DNA from: Paracoccaceae bacterium
Lineage (GTDB): Bacteria; Pseudomonadota; Alphaproteobacteria; Rhodobacterales; Rhodobacteraceae
DNA: 35,563 bases
NCBI GenBank assembly: GCA_021741465.1
Contig: JAIOXV010000013.1
Location: 1 to 35,563 of the forward strand
Reading direction: 5' to 3'
A program made the translations under genes and the position numbers. This document shows, in pieces, positions 7,131 through 14,779 of this stretch (position 1 is its first letter; each line of letters opens with the position of its first letter). Under the pieces are notes generated by a model, which saw only the letters and a list, made by a program, of their open reading frames with translations, searched no databases and was not told where the DNA came from.

Positions 7131-9473
7131 TCATTCCTTCCAGAATTTGGGCCGTGCGGCGTAGTCGGCGCCAAAGGCGTTAAGCCCGGCCTGACCACCG
7201 CCAAGTGCTGTCAAAAGCGGCCCCAAGGCTTTCAGATCGACGTTCAGCACGGTCGAACTGCGCGGGGTGCGCGACAGCACCATCCGCTGGCCCGGGATCG
7301 GGCTCAGGACAAAGTCCAACTCGCCATCGGTCAGGCGGAACCCGTCATAGTCGCCACTTGCTGCTTCGCCGTTTGGAAACAGGAGCTGGTTTGGCAGCGC
7401 TTCCAGGATCGAGCGGGCTTTTGAACCGCGGATCTGGCTTGGGAACTGCGTCATCATCACGACGACTACGTTTTTCTTGCGCGCCGTCACCAGCCATTCG
7501 GAGAGCTTCTTTGCGAAGTATTCGTCGTCGAGAACCTTCCAGGCTTCATCGATCAGAATGAGCGTCGGGCGCTTTTCCTCGATCAGCATCTCGATCCGGC
7601 GGAAGAGATAGCCGAGGATCGCGGTGCGCTCGGTGCCGAGGTCGAGGATTTCGGTGAGATCGACCGCCGTCACATCATGGCTGGTGAAATCCACCACCGG
7701 CTCTTCGGCTTCGCCAAAGACCCAACCATAGCGACCCTCAGGGGCCCATTCACGCAAGCGTTGCGCCAGATCGAGGCCTTCACCAACATCGCCAAAGAGT
7801 TCCTGAAACGCGCGGAAATTCCGTAAGTCTTCCCGGGCTTTACCGTTCTGAGAAATGGCGGATTTGACGGCTTCGGACTGCAGCGGTGACATAGGCCCGC
7901 TGCGCTGTTCGAGAAGGGCCACCAGCCAATCCAGAAACCATGCCTCGCCACGTTCGCCAGACTCTGTGGCAAGCGGGTTCAGCCCGGTCGGCCGTCCGGC
8001 GCGGATTTCGGCGTAGCGACCACCAAGGGCGCGGACAGCCATCTTGAGACCGGCTTCCTTGTCGAAGATGATCGTCCGGCCCCCTGCCCTTTGGGCCTGG
8101 GCTGCGAGGAACGCGACGGTGGTGGTCTTTCCACCGCCAGATTTCCCCAAGACGAGCGTATGGCCGTTGGTCGGCTCGGCTTTCGGGTCGCCGGGTTCAT
8201 GGAAGCTGAATCGATGCAGACTGCCCTGCAACGTTTGAAACAAAGTCAGCGGCGTTTGCCATGGCAGGCGCGCTGCTTCGGTCCCGGTGTCGGCAGCATG
8301 CAGTGCCGCCATATCGGCGAAGTTCAGGGACGAAACCGTCATGTCCCGCGCCCGGTAATCCATATTGCCGGGATGCATGGCGAAGAAGGCAGCCTCCAGG
8401 GCGGTGACCTCGCGGACCAGTCTCATGCCGTTTTGATGCGCGATGCCGCGGATGCGGGCGACTTCGGTATCGAGTGCAGCCTGATCGCCGGCAAAAACCG
8501 TGATGGTCATCTGATGGACGCCGAAACCGAGCTCGCCGCTTTCAGATTTGTCGGCGGCCTCGAAGAGTTGCGCTTCGATCGTAGCGGCTATGTCCTCGGA
8601 GGCCCGCATTTGCGCTACGCGACGTTTCACCCGTTCGGTGATGCTGCCGCGTTCAATCGGCGTATAGCTGTGGGTGATGATGGTATCGCGGGAGGCGCCG
8701 AGTGCATCCAGCATGCCGGGCCAGGTTGATGTCGCGTAGGATTTGACATAGAGGACGGCGCCGACGCGCGGCGTGTCTGCCCCCTCCTCCACCGTGAACT
8801 GGCCTTTGCCGAACTGGATGGCTGCATCGCTGGCATCTTCGGCAACGATGCCGAAGGGGCTGCGCGGTTTGTTGCGCAACTCACCGGTCAACAGCGAGGC
8901 GTAAAAGCCAATCAGGCTGCCATCGCTGATCTTGAGGCGGTGGGATTTCACGCCAAGTCCGGTCTCAAGGATCGAGACCACTTCGCGCAATTCTTCGTGT
9001 CGCCGGTCGGTATCTTCGCCCCAGACCTTTGCCGCCGCTTTGCCAAAGAGCGGGACAGCCAGCGGCGCAACCTGGCGCCGGACCACTGTCAGGATCAGCA
9101 CGGATTCCTGCAGATTGCGGCGCTGCAACACAGCACCCCAGGCCCGGTCGATATCGGCGGCAAAACTCTGGCCGTGGATAGGTTTCAGCTGGCCCCGAGC
9201 CGGGCGCATCATCCTGTGCAGATAGAAGCTGAAACGCTCATCCAGCGTGTCGAGGAGATGAGCGTACCCCGCCCGCAAAGCGGTGATCGCCGAGGCACCC
9301 GAGGTGATCCCGTCAATGCCGGTCACTTCGAGCGAGATCATCAGCCCGTTGTCGCGGGTGCGCACCACCTCGTCATCCAGCTCGATGACATAAGGCAGAT
9401 GTGCATAGATCTTCGGGTCCACCGGGATCAAAGCACGCGCCCTGCCCTTCAACCCTTCCCGCTCAAGAAACAT
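7131..9473 (-). CDS. virB4: VirB4 secretion ATPase
   Basis: Largest ATPase of the type IV secretion system, at the inner membrane; it drives pilin extraction and substrate transfer. The 780-aa product has the usual CagE/TrbE/VirB4 N-domain. This is followed by a C-terminal P-loop domain with Walker A (GKSGGGKTTT at about residues 443-452) and Walker B (LILIDEAW at about 641). A later QFPSQIRGSKAR segment belongs to the conserved VirB4 C-domain. Length is standard. The start overlaps the virB3 stop by 11 nt. No defect is visible. Confidence 0.95.
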   Translation of the reverse strand: MFLEREGLKGRARALIPVDPKIYAHLPYVIELDDEVVRTRDNGLMISLEVTGIDGITSGASAITALRAGYAHLLDTLDERFSFYLHRMMRPARGQLKPIHGQSFAADIDRAWGAVLQRRNLQESVLILTVVRRQVAPLAVPLFGKAAAKVWGEDTDRRHEELREVVSILETGLGVKSHRLKISDGSLIGFYASLLTGELRNKPRSPFGIVAEDASDAAIQFGKGQFTVEEGADTPRVGAVLYVKSYATSTWPGMLDALGASRDTIITHSYTPIERGSITERVKRRVAQMRASEDIAATIEAQLFEAADKSESGELGFGVHQMTITVFAGDQAALDTEVARIRGIAHQNGMRLVREVTALEAAFFAMHPGNMDYRARDMTVSSLNFADMAALHAADTGTEAARLPWQTPLTLFQTLQGSLHRFSFHEPGDPKAEPTNGHTLVLGKSGGGKTTTVAFLAAQAQRAGGRTIIFDKEAGLKMAVRALGGRYAEIRAGRPTGLNPLATESGERGEAWFLDWLVALLEQRSGPMSPLQSEAVKSAISQNGKAREDLRNFRAFQELFGDVGEGLDLAQRLREWAPEGRYGWVFGEAEEPVVDFTSHDVTAVDLTEILDLGTERTAILGYLFRRIEMLIEEKRPTLILIDEAWKVLDDEYFAKKLSEWLVTARKKNVVVVMMTQFPSQIRGSKARSILEALPNQLLFPNGEAASGDYDGFRLTDGELDFVLSPIPGQRMVLSRTPRSSTVLNVDLKALGPLLTALGGGQAGLNAFGADYAARPKFWKE

Positions 9474-9729
9474 GACGCCGCCCTTTCCGGAGAATGGCGA
9501 TCGGCGTCACTTGCATCATGACGGCAAAGACATGATGCCCATTCGGGTTCAGCTTGGTGGCCACGCGCGCAAGCCCGTACCAGACTGGGGCGGTCAGGAA
9601 CCACCAGACTGGCTTGAACAAGATGAAGGGCAGCACGGTCATCGCCCCCACTGCCATGGCATAGGGCATCGGCAGGCCAAGAAACTTGGCTTGCCTCGAG
9701 AGCCCGAGGATGACCGCGCTTTTCTCCAT
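9463..9729 (-). CDS. virB3: VirB3, inner-membrane pilus assembly protein
   Basis: Small inner-membrane partner of VirB4 needed for pilus biogenesis. The 88-aa product has a short hydrophilic N-terminus (MEKSAVILGLSRQAKFLGLP) with the conserved Gly-Leu-x-Arg region of the family. A hydrophobic hairpin follows at about residues 20-55, then a basic C-terminus. Length and order (VirB2-VirB3-VirB4) are canonical. It starts 16 nt after virB2 and overlaps virB4 by 11 nt, so the three are probably translated together. Confidence 0.9.
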   Translation of the reverse strand: MEKSAVILGLSRQAKFLGLPMPYAMAVGAMTVLPFILFKPVWWFLTAPVWYGLARVATKLNPNGHHVFAVMMQVTPIAILRKGRRHVS

Positions 9730-9744
9730 GGTTCTGGCCTCGTC

Positions 9745-10044
9745 TCAGCTGAAGGAGGATTTCAGGTTTGCGACAATGGCTGGACCCGCGAAGACCAGGA
9801 ACGCTCCGACCACGACGAGGGAAACCCAAGCCCAGCTGATGCGGTTGAATGCGGCCAAAAACCCGGTCACCACGAAGGCGATGCCAAAGAAGGCTGTCGC
9901 GAAGACCCCGCGAAACGATGCGAGCAGACCTGTGGCAACGCGCTCCGCCTTGGTGAAAACCACTTGGGCCAAAGCAGGCTCAGACTGCGCGAACACCAGG
10001 GTGCAAAAGGTCAGGCCCAAAAGAGCCAGGTGGGTAGGTTTCAT
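9745..10044 (-). CDS. virB2: VirB2/TrbC major pilin
   Basis: Major subunit of the conjugative-type pilus. The 99-aa precursor has a long signal sequence, with cleavage likely after EPALA at about residue 26. The mature part is about 70 residues with two hydrophobic helices (about 45-65 and 72-92) joined by a short polar turn (FNRIS), exactly the TrbC/VirB2 layout. The start at 10044 is preceded by a GGA-type ribosome binding site. It follows the transglycosylase gene by 21 nt. Confidence 0.9.
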   Translation of the reverse strand: MKPTHLALLGLTFCTLVFAQSEPALAQVVFTKAERVATGLLASFRGVFATAFFGIAFVVTGFLAAFNRISWAWVSLVVVGAFLVFAGPAIVANLKSSFS

Positions 10045-10065
10045 GATTTGGGGAGTCCTTCTTGG

Positions 10066-10785
10066 CTAAAGCTCGGTGAGGATGCGGTCATAGACCGCCA
10101 TCACGCGTCCGATGTGGGATTGGGTCTCGGCATAGGGTGGTACGCCGTCGTATTTGCGCACGGCCCCCGGGCCGGCGTTGTAGGCGGCCAAAGCTAACTC
10201 GAGGCTGCCAAAGGCAGCCATCTGCTCTAGAAGATAGCGCGCGCCGCCGTCGAGGTTTTCGATGGGGTCGGCAGGATCAACGTTGAGGTAATCTGCCGTC
10301 CCGGGCATCAGTTGCGCGAGGCCAAGGGCACCGGCATGGCTCACAGCGCCTTGGGTGTAATTGCTCTCGACCTTGATCATAGCCTGAAAGAAGGCCGACC
10401 ATTCGGCGGGTGTAAGATCCAGTCGCGCCAAGGCCGGGTGGTCCTGATAGCGGGTGGCAATCAGCCGGACCTGTGGCAGGACATCCCTTGGGGCTGCACC
10501 CCCTTTGGTGCTGTAAGACACATCAGCTGCCGCTTCTGCCCCCTCCCCTTCCCGGGTCTCTTCTTCAACTGGTTCAGGGTGAATAGGAACGATCAGTTGC
10601 CCCTGCGCATCGTAGCGCAGAACGGATGTATCGAGCGCGACAAGCTGGATGTCACCGCCCTGCCCTTCCGGCTCGTTCCAGCGGATCACTTCCGCCTGGG
10701 TGGCTCCGCATGCCAGTGCAGACAGCGCCAGCGACAGCAGGCACGTCGAGATGATCGAGGTTGAGCTTGCCGAAGGCGAGCCCAA
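10066..10785 (-). CDS. virB1: VirB1-like lytic transglycosylase, start uncertain
   Basis: Periplasmic peptidoglycan-cleaving enzyme that makes room for the secretion channel. The C-terminal half is an SLT/goose-lysozyme domain with a catalytic Glu in KVESNY, then LGLAQLMPGTA and AYNAGPGAV. Before it are an acidic, Pro/Glu-rich linker and a signal-peptide-like segment (ISTCLLSLALSALACGATQA). No ATG occurs near this segment in frame. The TTG at 10785 gives a 239-aa product but has no clear ribosome binding site; the nearest in-frame ATG (10869) would add 28 residues of unlikely sequence. With the TTG start the gene overlaps the upstream frame by 134 nt. The function is sure; the start is not. 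Confidence 0.85.
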   Translation of the reverse strand: MGSPSASSTSIISTCLLSLALSALACGATQAEVIRWNEPEGQGGDIQLVALDTSVLRYDAQGQLIVPIHPEPVEEETREGEGAEAAADVSYSTKGGAAPRDVLPQVRLIATRYQDHPALARLDLTPAEWSAFFQAMIKVESNYTQGAVSHAGALGLAQLMPGTADYLNVDPADPIENLDGGARYLLEQMAAFGSLELALAAYNAGPGAVRKYDGVPPYAETQSHIGRVMAVYDRILTEL

Positions 10786-11011
10786 ACATGCCGATCGGCG
10801 AGTTGACGATGCGTTCCCGCGCAAGCGCCGTGACCAGCAGGAAACGCTCACCCGTGGGGCTGACAACATAGAACAGCCATTCCCCCGAGAACCGCTCGTC
10901 GGGGTTCGGCGCACTGACACACTCGATCTCAACAGTCGCTCCTTCGGTAGCGGCCAGCTTGCGGAAATCGCGTTCCAGCAAGACAGGCAATGCGCGCCGT
11001 TTGGTATTCAT
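10652..11011 (-). CDS. unknown 119-aa protein, first gene of the T4SS operon
   Basis: Not recognised. The product (MNTKRRALPVLLERDFRKL...) is soluble, without signal peptide or membrane segment. It has mixed beta/alpha character, with a GEWLFYVVSPTGERFLLV core and a FGLAFGKLNLDHLD segment. The ATG at 11011 has a strong GAGGGG ribosome binding site. The last 45 codons share DNA with the start of the transglycosylase gene in another frame, so the true C-terminus may be of little importance. Being the first gene after the putative promoter suggests an accessory or regulatory role, but nothing in the sequence proves it. Confidence 0.6.
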   Translation of the reverse strand: MNTKRRALPVLLERDFRKLAATEGATVEIECVSAPNPDERFSGEWLFYVVSPTGERFLLVTALARERIVNSPIGMFGLAFGKLNLDHLDVPAVAGAVCTGMRSHPGGSDPLERAGRAGR

Positions 11012-11299
11012 AGGGTCCCCTCGGATCATCTGTTGGGAACGTTGTATCGCAGATTTTCTTATGAAGCGATGCCTAACAGAAAGTATGGCGTATTCAATAC
11101 AAAAATGACAAACACGATAAAAGAAGGACGCGTAGCCGAACCTTTGGTTGAGCCGGCGGACGTACCCGGCAGGCAGCTGCACCGGTCGGTCCTCGTGAAA
11201 ATGGAGCTAGGTTGTGAGACGCAGACTTTGAGAAAAACCCAAGAAATACTGGTGGTTTTGCAGCCTTTACGTGCTTTTCAAAGATGTGGCCGAGCACGT
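11012..11299. promoter_or_regulatory. divergent intergenic region with candidate leftward T4SS promoter
   Basis: A 288-bp gap, clearly more AT-rich than its surroundings (especially 11045-11130), between the leftward secretion operon and the rightward pair of exported proteins. On the minus strand TTGTCA (11111-11106) and CATACT (11087-11082), 18 bp apart, resemble -35/-10 elements. A perfect GTATT-C-AATAC inverted repeat (11090-11100) lies between them, where a repressor could block RNA polymerase. This is pattern reading only; no promoter for the rightward genes stands out. Confidence 0.35.
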
Positions 11300-11611
11300 G
11301 TGTCGCAAAGACGAGCGGTGCATCTGGCCGCAATCATTGTGGTCATGTTTGTGAACTCCGCTGCCCTCGCACAACCAGAGGTGATTCGTTGCCTGCCGCC
11401 CGAAGTGCCGGTCACCGACCTTCCCGACTCAGTTCTCGCCGAGTACCGCGCAGAGATCGCGGCCGAGTTCGAGGCCTATTTTGCGGCCGTCAGCACCCAC
11501 ATCGCCTGCCTCGACACAGAGCGCAATCGCGCCCTGTCGGAAGCCCACAGGGCAACCGAGGCCTATTCAACTTTCCTCAACATCCAGCCAGCTCAGAAGG
11601 ACCTCCCGTGA
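11300..11611 (+). CDS. small exported protein of unknown function
   Basis: Not recognised. The start is placed at a GTG (11300) because it gives a textbook signal peptide: a basic start (SQRRA), a hydrophobic core to about residue 20, and cleavage after ALA at about residue 24. The mature protein is about 79 residues, strongly helical and acidic, with two cysteines (CLPPEV and ACLDTE) that could form a disulfide. The open frame extends far upstream but into non-coding-like sequence. Its stop overlaps the next start in a GTGA arrangement, so the two form an operon diverging from the T4SS genes. Confidence 0.6.
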   Translation: MSQRRAVHLAAIIVVMFVNSAALAQPEVIRCLPPEVPVTDLPDSVLAEYRAEIAAEFEAYFAAVSTHIACLDTERNRALSEAHRATEAYSTFLNIQPAQKDLP

Positions 11612-12249
11612 AACCTCTCATCCCTGCCCTCCTCCTGAGTGTCGGTCTCTCAACCGCAACCGTCACTCCGGCAATGGCTTACCCTGTCGACTGCGCGATC
11701 CTTCTTTGCCTCGCAGGGGGCTGGCCGGCCTCGGCAGAATGCGCCCATGCTCGTGCAGTATTCATCCGCCGCATCACGCCGTGGCCAATCGAGCCACCGC
11801 TGCAGATCTGGAACTGTCCGATGCGGGCAAGTTTCCGGGGCGAGCAGCGGCCGATTGAGCGCCTTTATGATATCGCTTTCAGAACCGATCTACCTCCGGC
11901 AGCTTTGTCGCTCCCGGGTGTCTTGGCAGCGCCGATCCTTGTTGCCGCTCAGGCCGATGTCGACATTTCTGATGCGGCTTTTGACTTCGTCCGCTCGATC
12001 CGGGTGTTCGAGATTACCTACCATCAACAGCACAACCCGCATGATGGGTGCGAAAGGTGGGGCTCCGTCTTCTTGGGAACCTACGGCGAAAAGGGGGACT
12101 ACAGTCGTAGGCGCAGCAGCATTTCCGCCGTACCGGAAGCCTCAGATTTTGGTTTCCCGCCCAACTGCAGCAACTACTGGCATCGCTCGGTCTTTGTCGA
12201 ATGGCGGGACTATGAAGGCAGCTATGGCCATGATGAGGTGCATTACTAG
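11608..12249 (+). CDS. exported Cys-rich protein of unknown function
   Basis: A 213-aa product starting at a GTG that overlaps the previous stop. A signal peptide (cleavage likely after PAMA, about residue 24) is followed by a Cys-rich segment (DCAILLCLAGG ... AECAHA). A conserved-looking FIRRITPWPIEPPLQIWNCP stretch comes next. Two more cysteines lie nearer the C-terminus (GCERW and NCSNY). I have the impression that similar proteins accompany conjugative regions of alphaproteobacterial plasmids, but no function is known to me. The number of cysteines points to a disulfide-stabilised periplasmic or surface protein. Confidence 0.65.
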   Translation: MKPLIPALLLSVGLSTATVTPAMAYPVDCAILLCLAGGWPASAECAHARAVFIRRITPWPIEPPLQIWNCPMRASFRGEQRPIERLYDIAFRTDLPPAALSLPGVLAAPILVAAQADVDISDAAFDFVRSIRVFEITYHQQHNPHDGCERWGSVFLGTYGEKGDYSRRRSSISAVPEASDFGFPPNCSNYWHRSVFVEWRDYEGSYGHDEVHY

Positions 12250-12599
12250 CCGCTAATATTTCGCAGGTGAGTTGCATCGATTTCCCTTTGGTGATCATCC
12301 GACTGGTGGAGCGCAGAGTCAAAGAATCGTATGTAGCGGAGTCAATCTAGAATGAATCTGTCGGCGGCAAATGTGTCCAGCTTCGCTCGGCCCGACTGAG
12401 CCTGCAGCAATGCCCACGTCGACCAAGTTTCGTATCAGGATCAATTCGAAAAATTGCCAGACGAGAATTCTTCGCCGCCTGAAGACAGCAGTTCTGCGGA
12501 TGTGCTCTTAAGAAGGCTTACCGAATGAAAAGGTGTTTGCAGGTTCCCAAGGAAGTGTGGGCCGATTATACTTCGCAATGGGTATTTGGGAATTTGCAA
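12250..12599. other. 350-bp gene-free gap between the T4SS region and the denitrification region
   Basis: No convincing gene, tRNA or insertion-sequence end was seen. GC is lower than in the flanking genes. Two short palindromes occur near the regulator gene: CAATT-N5-AATTG (12442-12456) and ATTTGCAAAT (12592-12601, overlapping the start codon). No clear TTGAC-N4-GTCAA box was found. The gap must hold the regulator's promoter and is the natural boundary of the two functional blocks. Confidence 0.6.
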
Positions 12600-13298
12600 A
12601 TGAAGCCAGAACATATTGCGGTTGCGAGACAATCGTTGCTGCTGGCCTCGGCACCTGAATCAGTGGTGCAAACAGTGCTGGCATCCGCGCGCTTGCGTGA
12701 ATTTGACCGTGGGGCCACGATTTTCATGCAAGGCGAACGTGCTTCGGCGATCTATATCGTCGCCGAGGGCTGGGTGAAGCTGTACCGCATTGCGCCCAAC
12801 GGGGCCGAGGCGGTGGTCGGCGTGTTCACCAAGGGCCGCAGTTTTGGCGAGGCGGTGGCGTTTCGCCACGATACCTATCCGGTTGCAGCCGAGGCGGTGA
12901 CAGATTGCAGCGTGATCCGGATCGAGGCAGACGCTTTCCTGCGCCTGTTGCGCGACAATCCCGAAGTGGCGATCATGATGCTGTCGGCGACCTATGTGCA
13001 CTTGCAGTCGCTGGTCATGCAGGTCGAGGCGCTAAAGGCCCAGACCGGGGCGCAGCGCGTGGCCGAATTCCTGCTGGAACTGGCCCCTTGCGAGATCGGT
13101 GCCTGCGAAGTGGTTCTGCCCTATGATAAATTCCTGATTGCGGGGCGTCTGGGCATGAAGCCCGAAAGCCTAAGCCGCGCCTTTGTCAAACTGCGCGATC
13201 AGGGTGTGACCATCAGGCAGAACAACGCGGTGATTGACGATGTGACCGCTTTGCGTGCCTTTGCCGAGGAAGACCCGGCGGCGGCTTGGGCGCGCTGA
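12600..13298 (+). CDS. nnrR: Crp/Fnr-family regulator of the Nnr/Dnr type
   Basis: Probable NO-responsive activator of the nir and nor genes. The 232-aa product has a cyclic-nucleotide-binding-like sensor domain (about residues 15-130), a long dimer helix, and a C-terminal helix-turn-helix (about 174-200). The recognition helix carries E189-xx-S192-R193, the E..SR signature that reads TTGAC/TTGAT half-sites. The N-terminal cysteine cluster of oxygen-sensing Fnr is absent, which fits the Nnr/Dnr branch. The start at 12600 is preferred; the frame is open 25 codons further upstream (ATG 12525), but that extension does not look like the family. It is one base coupled to the DUF4202 gene. Matching boxes lie before norC, nirS/nirI and the cytochrome c gene. 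Confidence 0.85.
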   Translation: MKPEHIAVARQSLLLASAPESVVQTVLASARLREFDRGATIFMQGERASAIYIVAEGWVKLYRIAPNGAEAVVGVFTKGRSFGEAVAFRHDTYPVAAEAVTDCSVIRIEADAFLRLLRDNPEVAIMMLSATYVHLQSLVMQVEALKAQTGAQRVAEFLLELAPCEIGACEVVLPYDKFLIAGRLGMKPESLSRAFVKLRDQGVTIRQNNAVIDDVTALRAFAEEDPAAAWAR

Positions 13299-13852
13299 TG
13301 CTGACGCGCGCTTTTGACCTGATTGACGCCGCAAACCGTGCCGATCCCGGGATTGAAGACGGGCAACCCGCCGCCCTGCTTTATGGCCAGCGGATGAGCG
13401 CCGAGTTGGACCGCTTGTTTCCGCACGCAAACGATGTTTTGCGCATTGCCGCGCGGGGCCAGCATGTCGAACGCTGGCTGTTGCCGCGCGCGGACTACGC
13501 GCAGGGCCGCGAAGGCTATCTGGAATGGCAGCGCGAACAGGCGCGGCGGCATGCGGTGCGCGTGGCGGACATCATGGCCGAGGCGGGGTATGACAGGGCG
13601 GCACAAGACCGGGTTGGCGTGCTGTTGCGCAAGGAAGGCATCAAGCGCGACGCGGATGTGCAGGCGCTGGAGGATGTGATCTGTTTTGTGTTCCTGCGTT
13701 GGTATTTTCAGCCCTTTGCCGGGAAACATGCCCCCGATGCCCTATTGAAAATAGTGGAAAAGACCGCGCGCAAGATGTCGGATGCTGGGCGCACAAGGGC
13801 TCTGGCGGAATTTGAGCTGCCCGAACCTTTCGCCGCCGCCTTTCGCGCCTAG
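13298..13852 (+). CDS. DUF4202 domain protein
   Basis: A 184-aa soluble protein of the DUF4202 family, frequently found beside nitrite reductase or nitrate assimilation genes; its biochemical role is not established to my knowledge. The sequence is helical and His/Arg-rich, with ARRHAVRVADIMAEAGYD and ALEDVICFVFLRWYF as its most conserved-looking segments. The ATG shares one base with the regulator's stop (TGATG), so the two are co-translated. Its TAG stop overlaps the nnrU stop on the other strand (CTAG), leaving no room for a terminator between the convergent genes. Confidence 0.8.
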   Translation: MLTRAFDLIDAANRADPGIEDGQPAALLYGQRMSAELDRLFPHANDVLRIAARGQHVERWLLPRADYAQGREGYLEWQREQARRHAVRVADIMAEAGYDRAAQDRVGVLLRKEGIKRDADVQALEDVICFVFLRWYFQPFAGKHAPDALLKIVEKTARKMSDAGRTRALAEFELPEPFAAAFRA

Positions 13853-14532
13853 GGCGCGGGTGTAACGCCGATTACCGGCGCATGCAGCAGCCATAGCCCG
13901 GCCCAGACCACCAGCCACAGACCCGCGCGCCAAGGCGAAGGGCGCGCGCGCGGATGCCAGCGGCCTGACAGCAGCGCAGCGAAAGGCACAAGGCCGGTAT
14001 GGGCGGTCAGACGCTGCCACTCGGCCTGCCCCATACTGCCAGCGCGGCGGCGTTCCACCAGCCCCATTCCGGCCAGTGAAAACAGCGCAAAACTGCCAAA
14101 CAGCAGGGCATGCGCCAGATCGCCGTTGGCCAAAAGATGCGCCCCTGACCACAGGGCCAGCCCCCAAAGCAGCGGTTGCCGTGTCAGCCCGGCAATGCCG
14201 GGGTGGGCGGGGTCAAAGCCGGTGGCCCGGCCTTCGAAGGCAAAGGGATTGGGCGCGACAGTGCCAAAGACGATCAGCGCCAGTGCCAGCGGCATGGCGA
14301 TATTAACCGTCCAGCGGTGCCACAGCGCATGGTCCCACAGGGCAACATAGGGCGCGCGGCCCGCGGCAAAGATCACCCAAAACAACAGCGCGGTTGAGGC
14401 AAGGCTGAACAGGACGGTATAGCCGCGCGCCCCAAGGGCTGCGGTCAGCGGGGCCTTGATCCCGATCAGCGCCGGAATACGGTGCGAGATGAAGAACAGG
14501 CCCAGCGCCAGTGCAAATTCAACCCAAGCCAT
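13849..14532 (-). CDS. nnrU: NnrU family membrane protein
   Basis: Membrane protein related to NnrU, a gene found with nitric oxide reductase genes and required for denitrification in some Rhodobacter strains; it is also related to isoprenylcysteine methyltransferase-like membrane proteins. The 227-aa product has about six hydrophobic segments and conserved-looking motifs LWDHALWH, FDPAHPGIAGLTRQP and HLLANGD. It is the last gene of the leftward nor operon, three bases after norF. Its 3' end overlaps the convergent DUF4202 gene by four bases. Confidence 0.88.
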   Translation of the reverse strand: MAWVEFALALGLFFISHRIPALIGIKAPLTAALGARGYTVLFSLASTALLFWVIFAAGRAPYVALWDHALWHRWTVNIAMPLALALIVFGTVAPNPFAFEGRATGFDPAHPGIAGLTRQPLLWGLALWSGAHLLANGDLAHALLFGSFALFSLAGMGLVERRRAGSMGQAEWQRLTAHTGLVPFAALLSGRWHPRARPSPWRAGLWLVVWAGLWLLHAPVIGVTPAP

Positions 14533-14535
14533 TGT

Positions 14536-14778
14536 TTATCCAGCCAATCCCAGCGCCAACATGGCCATCATGACCAGCCCGGTCACAATGTCAAACCCGC
14601 GCAAGATCGGCGGGATGCGGCCCAAGCCCAGAAAATGCTTTAGGATCAGATGCGATTTGACCCATGCCAGCAGCAAGATCGCGCCCAATGCCCCATGCCC
14701 TGCACTGCCCATCGCGGCAAGCGAGGTTGACCCCAAGGACAGGCCAATCAACAGGGCCCATGTGCGGGTTAACTCCAT
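14536..14778 (-). CDS. norF: NorF, small membrane protein of NO reductase operon
   Basis: An 80-aa protein with three hydrophobic segments, resembling cytochrome oxidase subunit IV/CtaF-like proteins. The LLLAWVKSHLILKHFLGLG segment is typical of NorF. In Paracoccus, NorE and NorF assist activity or stability of the cNOR complex, though they are not subunits of the purified enzyme. It starts one base after the norE stop. Confidence 0.85.
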   Translation of the reverse strand: MELTRTWALLIGLSLGSTSLAAMGSAGHGALGAILLLAWVKSHLILKHFLGLGRIPPILRGFDIVTGLVMMAMLALGLAG

Positions 14779-14779
14779 C

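Noticed and set aside
10649-11299. Long rightward open frame (N-terminal 217 codons) ahead of the 11300 gene
   Set aside because: It is antisense to a well-supported leftward gene and crosses the AT-rich control region. A proper signal peptide begins only at the GTG at 11300.
12525-12599. 25-codon N-terminal extension of the Crp/Fnr regulator from ATG 12525
   Set aside because: The extension does not resemble the family, while MKPEHIAVARQSLLL at 12600 fits the normal N-terminus. The extension remains possible.
12250-12599. Insertion-sequence remnant or junction repeat in the gap between T4SS and denitrification blocks
   Set aside because: There are no transposase-like frames or matching direct repeats visible; only short palindromes.
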